DNA from: Canna indica
Taxonomy: Eukaryota > Streptophyta > Magnoliopsida > Zingiberales > Cannaceae
Direction of reading: 5' to 3'
Length of the DNA stretch: 64,000 nt
NCBI GenBank assembly: GCA_034359265.1
Contig: CP136891.1
Location: 8,880,501-8,944,500, forward strand
Positions 34,701-46,370 of this stretch are shown here, piece by piece. Made by a program: the position numbers and the translations under genes. Under the pieces are notes generated by a model. It did no database searches and was not told the origin of the DNA. It worked only from the letters and a program-made list of their open reading frames with translations. Numbering within the stretch: position 1 is the first letter of the stretch; every line of letters starts with the position of its first letter.

Positions 34701-35987
34701 TTGAACTCAACATGAGAGTTGACAACAAATAACTTTGAGATTACTAAATCTGTAAAATCATTATGTACGCATAAACACTACAACAAAACTGAGTTCTTGT
34801 GTCACTTCAAAATTTATGCTAAAGCTATAAAGAAACAATCTAGATACAATTTTGCAAAAATCACTATAACTAATGTTGCGAAAGATCATCAGCGACACTG
34901 TTTTATAATCTTGCAAATGAGAATAATACCCAGTGCAATGAGTTTAAGATATGCACAAAGCTTTTCTGGTTTAATTTACAAGCATTTTTGGATAAACTTA
35001 CAACTATCACTAAATCAATGTGGAAGGTTTCCTTGTTCACAAAATGCACAAAATACAATACGATAATCATGTCATCCTACATATTTATGTAATATGTCCA
35101 GAGGTTTACTTCAGTAAAGCTTTAATAAATGTTCTAATGAACATGTTAGGATGGTGAAATGTTTATTCTCTCATATAAAAACCAAAGTAAATATTCAGTA
35201 AGCATGCTTTATTTAGACCCCAAACACAGGAATTATGGAGAGCATTTGTTTCTTGTGCAACATTCGAATTATTACACTGGATAGTTCACTCCCATTATAG
35301 ATTCTTCATGAGAATTTACACTAATTTGGCAGTCAAAAATATGAATAGGTGTTGACAAGTCAATTTCTATCCTTGGTGAAAAAATTGGCAGAAAAGCAAC
35401 AGGATTTAATTCAGAAAAAAATAACATCAAATATGCAGATATTGCCCAGTTAAAAGGATATCGAGCACCCTGTTAAAGTTGATAAAGTTGTATAGAAATA
35501 AGACGAAAAGAAGAAAAAATTACCCCCATCCTCGTTCCTTTTCCTCCCGCCAAAAGAACCACTGAGACACTCTTCTCTTGCACAGCTTCACCCTACCAAC
35601 AACAATTACTTGAATCAAAACCTATAATCTATGTAAGGATAAATAAACCAAAAATTAATTTTCTTCAAGTTGATAAACGAACTAGGGTTTTTCCATCTCC
35701 GTCCACACTGCAATAAATCCTGCCGCAATTCCATTTCTTCAACAGCCCGGTCTCTACGCCTGAGGAAAACGAGAAAGAAACGAAATGAAGGATCTTTTCA
35801 CTGCCTTCAAAGCTAAAAGATCCAAACAACGAAGGAGAACAGGCAAAGAGGGCTTCTTGCCTGCGACGCGACGGCGAACCAGTCGAGAGGGCATCGAAAT
35901 CAGCGGGAACCGAGGGGATGAATAGTGTTTCGATGAGGGAGGGACGGAAAGGCCGCGAGGGAGCGTTATGTCGAATCGAAGCGCCAT
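31720..35987 (-). CDS. ISPD: 2-C-methyl-D-erythritol 4-phosphate cytidylyltransferase
   Basis: Twelve exons on the minus strand: 35987-35861, 35759-35683, 35592-35524, 34502-34447, 34346-34267, 34166-34084, 33512-33435, 32791-32723, 32528-32460, 32381-32335, 32027-31937 and 31788-31720 (915 nt, 304 residues). IspD joins CTP and methylerythritol phosphate in the plastid MEP pathway to isoprenoids. Residues 1-68 form a likely plastid transit peptide (Ser/Arg-rich, [15 protein letters not shown]). The enzyme begins [18 protein letters not shown] (nucleotide-binding loop), then [63 protein letters not shown] and [19 protein letters not shown], all as in plant IspD. Exons 3-12 are secure. Exon 1-2 joining is less sure: it uses a GC donor (CAG|GCAAGA) and intron 2 a weak GT donor (CTA|GTTCGT), but they restore frame exactly. 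Confidence 0.93.
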
Positions 35988-36359
35988 TTTTCTGGATTCC
36001 TCCCGCTCCTCTTCGATCGAATTGGTCGAATAAGAGACAAGCAGAAGTTTGCCGAGGGAGAGGATGAAGACAGCGTTCTGCGCCCGGTAGTCCGGTACTC
36101 ACACTGGCTTATATCCCGAACGAATCACGACCGTCCATTGGCTCTATTTAACTCGTAAGATGTTGACTTCTTAAAGTAAACCGGCAGCGGCGGCGATTGG
36201 ACGATTATTTTGACCAATAAGAGATACTTAAAAATACGTTATTATATTTTATTATATAATTATACACGTTTTAGTTCAATTTCCCAACACCAGGTACGTT
36301 CCCAGATCCACATTAATGGCAAAAAAATTCTCAAATTTGGAACTAAATTTTTATAAGAG

Positions 36360-37511
36360 TTAATTATTAAATATATTTTTATTAAAGTTTTTCCTAATTT
36401 ATCTCTAACTTTTATTTTTTTTTCTCAATAGTATACTTAACTTTTTGATTTCTTTCAATTATATCTCACCGTAACGTAGTGTTAAATTTATCGTTTGGGT
36501 ATTGATATGACACCACTGACATAGATCAATATTATCATGTCAGCATCTTTAAATGAATAAAAATTTAAAAATATCACAACATCAAATATTTTTAATAAAA
36601 TTTAAATGATTATATTTAAAATATTTTGGCTTTTAAATTTTTTCTTAAATCTATCTCAAATTTTTATTTTCAACCAAAAATAAGTTTTTATTTTTAATTT
36701 CTTTCAATTATATCCTACTATCAAAGTATTATTAATTTTATCATTAAAATATTTAGTAGCATGGCAGGTAATGATCAAAAGTTCATCTAATATCCCTAAA
36801 TATATTTTAAAATAATAAAATCATTTCACCGAACCTTTTTAAAAATTATCTTCCTTTTTTAAAGAAAATATGAAAAAATTATATCCTATATTCTCAATAC
36901 TCACCGCACCTCTTTGCATCACAGTGGCCTGGAGGTACCGTGATCACTCTCATCGATAATTGACTATATTATTTTTAGTTACATTATTCGTTAAATCTTA
37001 GTTGCATCATTTATGGACTTCAAAGATTTAGTGTCATGGCATATTATTTTTTAAAATATATTTAGGGATACTAACTAAAATTTTGATCCACGTGACAATG
37101 CAATTCAGAATCCTAATGATCAATTTGACCATAGTTTGATAAGAGGATATATATAATTAAAACAAATCGAGAGTACTAGATTCTTTTTGGAATTGAAAAT
37201 AAAAAGTTAGGATAAATCTAGGAAAATCCTTACAAGTCGTGATATATTAGATATAATAATTTAAATCTTATTTAAAAACTTTTAATGACATGATAATTTT
37301 TAAATTTTTTATTCATTAGGGATGCTGACGTGACAATAATGATCCACGTCAATAGTACTACGTAAGCATCCAAATAACAAATTTAATATTACATTGACGG
37401 TGGGATATGATTGAAAGGAATTGAAATATGAAGTATATTAGTGAGAAAAATTAAAAATTGTTATAGATTAAGGAAAACCATAAAAAAATGAGGATATATT
37501 TAGTATTTAAC
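36360..37511. mobile_element. Foldback element with two nested inverted arms
   Basis: The outer arms (about 36360-36600 and 37270-37511) are imperfect reverse complements, for example TTAATTATTAAATATATTTT against its match at the right end, and GATATGACACCACTGACATAGATC against GATCCACGTCAATAGT. A second inner pair (about 36610-36900 and 36950-37250) is similar in content (CTATCAAAGTA..., TATCCCTAAATATATTTTAAAATAAT against ATTATTTTTTAAAATATATTTAGGGATA). No coding capacity and no certain target duplication. Confidence 0.6.
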
Positions 37512-37517
37512 CCTTTT

Positions 37518-38484
37518 ATAATACTAATTTTATCTCTTCCCCCTCCCCCCACAAAAGTGTCTAACTGATTAAACACTTTCGTAAAAATCATCTAACGCAA
37601 TGTAAAAATTCAAAATACATAATTATACTGCTCCAAATATTGGTTTAATGTCCATAGAAATCAATTCACGTCATATTGAATCAATTTCAATATTAATTTT
37701 TAATTGTAAATATGCAGTTCTACCAAACTATCTAACTAGGTAGACACTTTCGCATAAAGTGTATAACACGATGTAAAAATTCAAAATGCACAAATATACC
37801 ACTCCAAAAATTGGTTTAATGTCCCTAGAAACTAATTCACATCATATTGAACCAATTTAAGTGATACAAATATTTTTTTCCAATGTGAATATGCAGTTCT
37901 ACCAAAGTGTCTAATATGTTAGACACTTTTCGTGGAAATGATATAACGTGATGTAAAAATTTAAAATGCACAAATATACCACTCCAGATAATAGTTAATG
38001 TCTACAAAAACTAATTCACATCATACTGAATTAATTTAAGTGATAAAAATAATTTTCTTTTCCATCATAAATATGCATCTCTACCAAAGTATCTAACCGA
38101 TTACACACTTTATGCGAAAGTGTTTAATGCAAAGTAAAATTCAAAATGCACAAATATACTACTCCAAATATTGGTTTAATGCCTCTAGAAATCAATTCAT
38201 AACATATTAAATCAATTTAAGTGCCAAAAATATTTTTTTCCATAACATTGTTCTACCAAAATGTCTAAACAGTTAGATACTTTTGCAGAAACTGTCTAAC
38301 AAGATGCAAAAATTCAAAATGTACAAATATATTACTCCAAATATTAGTTTAATGTCCATATAAACTAATTCACATCATATTGAATCAATTTCAGTGCTAA
38401 AAGTAATTTTTCCATCTGGAGTATTACCAAAATGTCTAACTAGTTAGACACTTTTGTGGGAGTAAAATTGGTATTATGAAAATT
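37518..38484. repeat. Tandem array of ~175-bp units with inverted ends
   Basis: Units start with TCTAAC-type sequence at 37560, 37731, 37910, 38092, 38264 and 38435, giving spacings of 171-182 bp. Each contains a palindromic box (clearest as GTCTAACTAGTTAGAC near 38434), then AATTCAAAATGCACAAATATACCACTCC-like sequence, GGTTTAATGTCC, and AATTCACATCATATTGAA. The array ends are inverted copies of each other: left ATAATACTAATTTTA...CACAAAAGTGTCTAAC, right GTTAGACACTTTTGTGGGAGTAAAATTGGTATTAT. That suggests a mobile element whose interior is a tandem array, not a simple satellite. Confidence 0.8.
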
Positions 38485-39176
38485 TGATTATGAACTTGGA
38501 AATTTCGACCATCATAATTCGGATGTACGAACTTTTCTTCACCGTAATCCAATTTTGAAAAATTGTTGTTTTAGTTTTGTCAATTTGTCGAGAAAAATTT
38601 AGAATATTAGCTCAAGCTTCTGTTTTTAACCCATTACACCATTTTTAGCCCTTAAAATTCTAGGAAAAATAGAATCTTTTTAAAATTGAAATGATAAAAT
38701 TTATACTGAAGCACTTCTAATAGGCTAATTGAGACAGTTTGACTTGCTAAAAGACTTGCTATTAACATGCTAATACAGATTTAACTATATGCTTAATATG
38801 CATAGCTTGGTTATCAATCTAGCAACTTTTCCTTTAAATATATTTGTTCAAATAATATGTTTTATGACATCACCATGATATCATGGATCATGAAATCAGT
38901 GCAACCTGAACCAGTGGAGCTATAAGAACACTAATGAGAACAATTCATCCAGTGACATAAATCTTTAGTCATTCTATGCATCATAAATCAGCAAGTAGAA
39001 GATGCAGGCATTGATATGATATAATTAATTGCATCCCATAAGCGACTTTAAGTGACATCATAAGGGTCAAGGCCCAACAGCTGATGATAGACAAGGATGT
39101 TAACCTTGGCCTTAAATCTTTATTTAACTACATATCAGAGTGAAGCTTCTTCTTTTGCACACCAAGTATAGAGAAG
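38485..39176. other. Intergenic, 3' flank of fructokinase
   Basis: AT-rich with no gene seen; it includes the presumed 3' untranslated region of the fructokinase gene at the right. Confidence 0.5.
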
Positions 39177-42100
39177 TCAAGGACAAGTCATTTTCCCTAG
39201 GCAACAAAGTTCAGTGGCCATGGTCATGGTTGGAAGAGCTGGAATTGCTCCTTTCTCTGTTGTACAAATTGCTCCACAAGCATTTGCAAGCTTCAGTGCC
39301 TCCCTGAGCTTCCCCTCATCCTACAGACACAATAACTCATTGAGTTTAAACCAAAAGATTTTGCAAATTTATCGCAAAGCATCCATATTTCAGAGTTTTA
39401 CACCACAGTGCCCTCCTTTATGGCCACTCCAAATATGCTCGCTCAATAGTGTAGGCTAACACATTCCCAAAAGAGTAGTGTACTAAGGGCATTTTTGATA
39501 TGTGCACAATAAAAGGGGGGTTGTGCAGTAAAACGTTTTTTTTTTAACTATAGAAACCTGTAATCTATTCAAGAGCTATGAAGCTATATAATATTGTGCA
39601 GTAAAACTTTGAAATTCAGAAAAAAACCGAGGGCGCTCCTTGGTAAATTGTCTAAAAAGATTATGTTAGAGACAACAACATTTATGAGGATGAAGAGAAA
39701 TAAACCTCAAAAAGAGAAGTGTCTTTGGCAATAGAAACCAGAAGAGCACCTACAAAAGCATCCCCAGCTCCAGTTGTGTCCACTGTGTTCACTGCATAAC
39801 CTGGTACCTGTCCTTTGAAACTCTACACATCCACAAACAAGATGAGCAAAAGGAGAAGATGAAAAATATAGTATTTGCTTACTCTATCCCAACATTTATA
39901 ATGAAGACCAAAAAGAATGATTCGATCAAGAAGAACTCTAGTGTTTTAAGATGGATTGGAAGGAAACATATATGCCTTGGTGAAATATCTGCATCCCTTC
40001 TCCCCATCTGTGACAACCAGCAGCTTTAACCCATCATACCACAATTGCATAACAGCTTCCTCACTATGTGGATCTTTTTTAGTTAGGAAAGCCACTTCAT
40101 CATCACTAACCTGTCAAAATTCATTCATCAAAATAGTTATACATTGATTTATGCTAATCTAATGATACTTTTTTTACAGTGCGTTATTGATACTTGGACA
40201 AACAGAATGTGCGAAGCAATGAAATGGAATGTAATTGATGAGAAGCAAATACATGGGTATTTATAGAACAATAGAGACAAGCAAATACATTGTGAGAAAT
40301 CAAAATATAAGTGGAGAGGCTGCTAACGTGTCCGATGCAGGAGAGCTGATGGGACCACGAGCAGTATCAATACCTCTAATACGTGTCTGATGCAGGAGAG
40401 CTGATGGAACCACGAGCAGTATCAATACCTCTAATACCCCCCCCTCAAGATGGGTCGTCGGATGACGCCCATCTTGATCCGATGGTCCAGAAAAGCCGCT
40501 GAAGTCGTAGGTTGTTAATTGAGTTGTTAGAGGGTTCTTGGTTCTTTAGTCTTGGTTCTTCCATATGTAATATCCTCTATATGAAGTGGAGAATGATTGT
40601 AAATGAATTCAGAGTGAACAATAGCAATTTCTAGTTGTACCTATCTCTCTATTCTTCTCTTATCTCCTTCTCTCTCTCTTATTCTCTTTCTATTTCTCTT
40701 GCTTTCACCCATTAAGATCCTGGTGTTAACATGTTTCAAGGTATAAATGTTCATCGTGATATGTATTCAAGTTTGATAGAGCAAATCTTAGTAGATTTCA
40801 TCTTTCATATTGATTTTACCTTGATGAAGTAATCTCAAACAGTTTTTTTGCTGTGTATCAATGTAAACTAAACCACATATATAAATGGTGTTTCACTACT
40901 CAATTGTCATACTTGGGAAACCAAATTCAGATACGATGGTATAGAGGCTTAAATAGATAAACTTATTGAAGATTTCATCTTTTTCTTATGTTACCTTGAT
41001 GAAGTCAGCTGCAGTCCAAATGCTCTTGATGCCACTTTGAGCAGCCTCCTCTGATGGCCACAGAGGAAGCCTCACATTTGGGTCATAGGACAGGAGAATG
41101 CCAGCTTCCTTGGCAACTCTCATGGCAGCAAGGTGTGCGGTTCGGCAGGGCTCCGATATGAGGCTAATCAAGCCATAATGGAATATCTTGGCTCTTTTGA
41201 TGAGGGAAAAGTCAAGCTCTGATTCAGTGAGCAACATGTCTGCGCTTGGGTTGCGATAGAACATGAACTCGCGCTCGCCATTGCTCTTGAGGCTGACAAA
41301 GGCCAGAGCAGTGCGAGCTTGGGGATCAAACAGCACTCCATTGATGTCAACCCTGTTCTTTTCCAGTATGTCAACCAGCATATGCCCAAATTCATCATCT
41401 CCAAGCTGCAATAGTTAGAATTATCGTAAATTAATTCATTTCAGTTCAGTGAATAAACCAAAAGAAGAGAAGTTTCTCGCTTGGCACCGCATTACGCACT
41501 GATTCAACAAATGAGTCTCCGGTGGAAGTGGTGAACTAGTTTACCCACTCTTGCATAACATAAGTCAATTGCAAGATTCTCTATGTGCAATCTTTGTCAT
41601 AATACTTCGCCCATATGTAGCTACAGGAGTTACAACAGTACCAATATTATCACATTAGACATTACCCCCTTATCAATAGGTGGATAAGATTGCTTATGTG
41701 TGGTTAAATAGCATACCTATATATATCTTTGAGCAATTACCCAAATCCATAATTTGAATATGGGATTTTCCCATATCCATAATATGGATTTGGATTTTCC
41801 CAAATTCATAACTAAATGACCAAAGTTCCAATTTTACCCTTCATTTCAAAATATAATTTTTCTTTTACTAATTAAAAACTTTTCTAAAAGTATTTAAATG
41901 ACTCAAAATAAATAATTTTATTATTATTATAATTTTTTTTTTCAGCAACTCATATTAATATTATAGTAGATAAAAATTTATTTTAGTGGCTAATAATAAT
42001 ATTTTTTATTTTTAAAATATTTAAAATATTTTTCAAAAAATCTTTAAATACTTAAATTATACACTTGTTAAGTAAAATACAACGTAAATTAATTTTTTAA

Positions 42101-43788
42101 CAATCGTAGTATTTTTTAGTGTCTAAAGAATTTATTAGTAGCTAATTTTTTTTTTAGTCAAAATTATTATAAATAAAAATAAAAAATAATATCATTAGGC
42201 ACTAAAATAAATTTTTATCTACTATAATATTAATATAAATTGCTGAAATATATATTATGAATAATAAAAAATTATTTATTTTGAGTCACTTAAAGATTTT
42301 TAGAAAATATTTAGTTAGTAAAAAGAAGGGCAAAATTGAAACTTTGGTCATTTAGTTATGGATTTGGGAAAATTTATGTTCATGTTATGGATATGGGAAA
42401 ATCTCATGTCCAAATTATGGATTTGGGTAATTGCTCTATATCTTTTTGTATGAAACTAAAAGTTAACCCTTTGTGAAGCACTGAAAAAGACCGTACATGA
42501 TGCGACATTCTTTTGATTTCCAATGGTAGAGCTTCAAATTTAAGATAAAGATTATTGACAGGATGATACTTCTCTAAGTAGTAAAGTTTACAGAATAAAA
42601 AACTTTACTAGTTAAGTGATATAAGCTAATCTAGCTAGTTGTTCATGCCAATAACTCAAACAACCAAAAGGAAGGAATCTTTCAACTTAGCATGAAGACA
42701 AGATATAATTCACTAAAAAAAGCAGGAAGGCGACTATTACAAGTACTTCAATGTCATCAGCTATAAGAGGAATCCGATTCAGCGATTTCAACAGACCGAA
42801 GGAACTTCTTTGTTCTATAGAAGGTACTAAACTACAGGAAAATTTGAAAGATGTAAAGAATATGTGTTTTCTTTTGTTCTTCTAGGTTTTCCCTTTTTCC
42901 ATTTTCCTTTTCTTTTAGCTTCCACATTTTGCATCAAGCTCTAAAATTTCATCAGATGTTAATTATATTAACATGAAATTTTATTTACATTTATGTGAAA
43001 AAAGAGCAAAGCACATGCACATGTACATGACCATGTTCTAAGTCCAAATATATAGCTTTTTAAATCATAGAATTCACTTTATATAATATCCAGCAATTGT
43101 TGCATATTATAACTACAAGATTATATATATATATAAAGCTGCAAAGAAAGATAATCTATTTAGGAACCAATCATGCAAGTAATGGTAACTTTCAGACTGA
43201 TTATGGTGTGAATGTTCTGATTAAAAATATAGTATCCCTTATCTTCGGAAATTTAACTTCGAAAAGTAACGGTTTGAGAGAAACACCAACGAATTATATC
43301 CAAAAAATAGAAGAAAAAGGAAAAAAGAAAACATATCTATCTATTCACCATACAAATAATGCTTGCCTTTGTAAAGAAAAATGTATTTTTTATTTCTACC
43401 TTCTATATTCTATATTAAACTAGATTATACAAAACCACTACCACACAAATGCCCGGATTATTTGTCCCCACTTTGAAGCCAAAGGGCGAAAAGGGGGAAA
43501 GGGGCACTAGTCGGCCGTCCGATCACGATCGGACGATCAAGCAGCTTCTTGGAGACGTCGAGGAACATTTACAATAGTGTAGTATACCTTTCCGACGAAG
43601 GCGGAGCAGCCGCCAAGCTTGGCCACGGCGACGGCGACATTGGCCGGAGCTCCGCCGGGGGCCTTGATGAACCCGAGCGAATCCGCCAGCGATAACCCCG
43701 CCACTTCCGGCACGAAGTCTATCAGCATCTCCCCGAACGACACCACCAGCCCTTCCCCATTCACTTCCTTTTCCTTTCTCTCCCCCAT
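39177..43788 (-). CDS. FRK: Fructokinase (pfkB family)
   Basis: Five exons: 43788-43588, 41405-40995, 40110-39976, 39822-39706 and 39320-39177 (201+411+135+117+144 nt, 335 residues). The enzyme phosphorylates fructose with ATP, feeding glycolysis and starch synthesis; there is no transit peptide, so it is probably cytosolic. Seen: N-terminal [14 protein letters not shown], the pfkB first signature [16 protein letters not shown] (45-60), [22 protein letters not shown], and the second signature [14 protein letters not shown] with the catalytic Asp at about 270. The C-terminus after GAIPALPT reads [16 protein letters not shown], unusual for the family. Intron 3 uses a GC donor (AAG|GCATAT); a GT-AG alternative would insert two residues. 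An in-frame ATG at 43815 could add nine residues. Intron 1 contains a MULE-type MITE and intron 2 a retroelement remnant. Confidence 0.92.
40187..40760 (-). mobile_element. Copia-like LTR retroelement remnant in fructokinase intron 2
   Basis: Read on the minus strand, ATCTTGAGGGGGGGG (a polypurine tract as found just before a copia 3' LTR) is followed by TATTAGAGGTATTGATA and, further on, a TATA box (CTATAAATACCC near 40265). This is the arrangement of an internal 3' end plus LTR. No coding sequence is present and boundaries, including the right one near 40737, are uncertain. Confidence 0.45.
40326..40435. repeat. 55-bp tandem duplication
   Basis: Two adjacent 55-bp copies (start 40326 and 40381) of ACGTGTC(C/T)GATGCAGG...TCAATACCTCTAAT, differing at two positions. 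It lies within the LTR-like remnant, next to its presumed start. Confidence 0.9.
41731..42436. mobile_element. MULE-type MITE in fructokinase intron 1
   Basis: A 706-bp element with long inverted arms (left GAGCAATTACCCAAATCC, right GGATTTGGGTAATTGCTC, pairing continuing well past 100 bp through TAACTAAATGACCAAAGTT) and a perfect 9-bp target duplication TATATCTTT (41722-41730 and 42437-42445). No coding capacity. Its arms contain repeated AATATGGATTTGG words. Confidence 0.9.
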
Positions 43789-43848
43789 CAACTCCTCTCT
43801 CTCTCTTTCTCTCAAGTATGCTTTCGTGAAGAGAGTAGAGATGCGTTC

Positions 43849-43857
43849 GTATATATA
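43849..43857 (-). promoter_or_regulatory. TATA box of fructokinase
   Basis: CTATATATA on the minus strand, about 60 bp upstream of the chosen ATG, followed on the sense strand by a CT-rich leader. A GA-rich run (43857-43899) lies just upstream of it. Confidence 0.5.
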
Positions 43858-43899
43858 GAGAGAGAGAAGAGAGAGTGAGAGTGAGAGTGAGAGAAAGGG

Positions 43900-45139
43900 A
43901 TTTAATTAGCAGAATTATTAAACCATAAATTTATTGTAAAAATAAATTTATATAATATAAAAAATATTATTGTAAAAATAAACAAAACAATATATGTATT
44001 TATACCAATGCTAAATCTAAAAAAAGACCAACTATGCTACTGTAATAATTATTTTACTAAACCAACTATGATTGATACTGATTTGACACTTATTCTTTTG
44101 TCTCACGTTCGAGTCTTAAGAACGAAGAAAACTATCGTTGGGAAAATCTTATTTCTTAGTGGGTCGATCCAAAAAAGTTCGTATTGAATTATGGACCCAC
44201 TAGTAGTTCAGTGACTACACATCTGATTATATTGTTAATAAGTCTGAGTTCAAACTTCAATTGTAGTATTTTATATATTTTTTCATATTTTTATATTTTA
44301 TAAAATATATTTTGTGTGTATAATTTATGTGAGTTTGTACGTTTTGTAATGATTACATTAATATAGAAAAAAAATTATTTTACTGGATCGTGGATCTCTT
44401 AAAAGTCAACAATTTAAGTGATTATAAATTATAATAATTAAATACATTGATCAAAAAAATTGAGAAAGATGGAAGTGACAGAAAGCATTGAACGCCACAT
44501 TGGATGACCACTTTTGATTGCACAAGCATATATTCCTTGGCATGATCAAAAACTTGTGTTATAATTGATTAATATATAGAGAGTATCTAATTAATTGAAT
44601 CGAAGTCCACGTTAGATTAATTTTCTAATGTGCATATCTTTCATCACCTTTTTTTGTTTTTTAATATTTATTTATTTATTTATTGTATTTAGGAGATATT
44701 AGATGATGTTAATATATGTAGAGTGCAATTCACTGGCTTAAATTAAGTTCAAAATATGCAAATTAGAAATTATGAGATGCAAAATTATTCCTCCCGTCCC
44801 CATGCACTTTGTAGCCGAACCAAAACCAAATTCTGTCACGTCGAATCCATTGTCCATTATTCTTGAATCCGACATCCACAAACCCGCAACTCAATCACGT
44901 GAAATAATTTAGTGAGAATTGTTATTTGATGCATGCAACAAAGTTGCATGTGCTATAAATCACTCACAATGTTACTCTCTCATGAGTTTGTTTGGTAATC
45001 AAATTCATATTCTCATCTATATGATAATTTTGTTTATCCTCTTATCATGAAAAATTAGAATTTATAGAGAAAACCTTAATTAATATATATATATATATAT
45101 ACATATACTAATGGTCAATTGATAAAAATCTACTGATAA
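43900..45139. other. Intergenic
   Basis: AT-rich; no gene or bounded element seen. Confidence 0.5.
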
Positions 45140-46090
45140 TAGACCTGATAATTTTTGGCCCAACCTAATAGCCCGACCCGACATGACAAAATTGGGCTCA
45201 AGGTTGATTCTTATCGTGCCCCGGGTCAATATCATACCAGACCATGCAGTATAGGCCCGGCCGATAGCTTGATAATTTTTTTATTCATTATCGAAACACC
45301 AAGCTATCGAGGCTCGATATTCCAATTTTGATAGCATGGTTCGAGCCCGATAGTCTGATTCTGAATTTTCGATATCGTGCTAATGAATTGATCAGGTCGG
45401 CGCAACTCGACCTGTTTATTGTTCGTGCCGACCCGACCTCAGGGCTCAAATTTTTATTAGGCCTTGTCAAGCATCGACCCGACACGAATTGTTGGGTCTA
45501 ACTTAGAATTTTTTTTCCATCATATTTGGTACAAAATTATTTTTACCCATTTAATAAAGTTGAAATTGATGAAATTTTATCTTATAATTATATTTATTGT
45601 ATAAATAAGTAAGGGTGGCAATTCGGGTCGGGCCGGCCCGAAAAAATTTTGTGCATGGCTCGGCCTGACCCGATAAAAATTTGGGCCTGGAATCTTCGGC
45701 CCAGCTCGACACGAAAAATTAACAGGCCGGCACGGCACGGCCCGTTAGCCCGATAACACAAAGATGAAAATGGAGTTATCGGGCTCAAACAATTTATCGG
45801 GCCAAAATTGTGCTATCGAGCCAAAATCGTGCCAATATAATCGGATTATTGGGCCCGTATCGGGCTATCGGGCCGATTCGGGTCCGATAGCCCGATATTT
45901 TCGATAATGCTCAAATCCTTATCGGGCTATCGGGCTATCGGGCTGGGCTGGGCCTACACCGCCTAGCCCGCCCCTGCCCGATAATTTTGCGGGCCTTATC
46001 GGGCCAGCCCGATAACGGCCCGAGCATGGCAAGAATCGGTCCGAATCCAATATTTTTTTGGGCTATCAGGCCAGGCCATATTTTGCCGGC
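45140..46090. repeat. GGGC-TATC-rich interspersed repeat
   Basis: Two adjacent blocks (about 45140-45500 and 45605-46090) dense in ATCGGGCTATCGGGC, GGGCCGGCCCG and CCCGACCCGA words, much more GC-rich than their flanks. The second begins GGTGGCAATTCGGGTCGGGC. Likely a degenerate transposon family; I found neither clear termini nor a target duplication. Confidence 0.6.
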
Positions 46091-46370
46091 TCTATAAATA
46101 AGGATATCAAGATAATTACATTAATTTTCTTATTAATTAAATATTAAAGTGTGATTTTGAAGAAGTTTGGATTCCCCCCACCCCACCAAAAGATTCTTTT
46201 AGGAAGACATACTTTTTTAGATATTAAGTTGATAATAATTATTTAGTGATGCACTATTTTCATACAAACATTATATTTATATATAACAGAAGATTACATA
46301 ATTATTTTATTCATATATAATATATTAATATTATATATATAAAGAGAGAAGATGACGGAGAGAGTGCGTA

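Noticed and set aside
35665..36102. 145-residue minus-strand frame starting MSTGLPG
   Set aside because: It joins part of the IspD exon 2 frame to the wrong frame of exon 1 through the short first intron; the spliced model starting MALRF gives a transit peptide and continuous frame.
37518..38484. CRISPR-like array
   Set aside because: The repeats are about 175 bp, contiguous and imperfect, in plant nuclear DNA; there is no short-repeat/spacer pattern.
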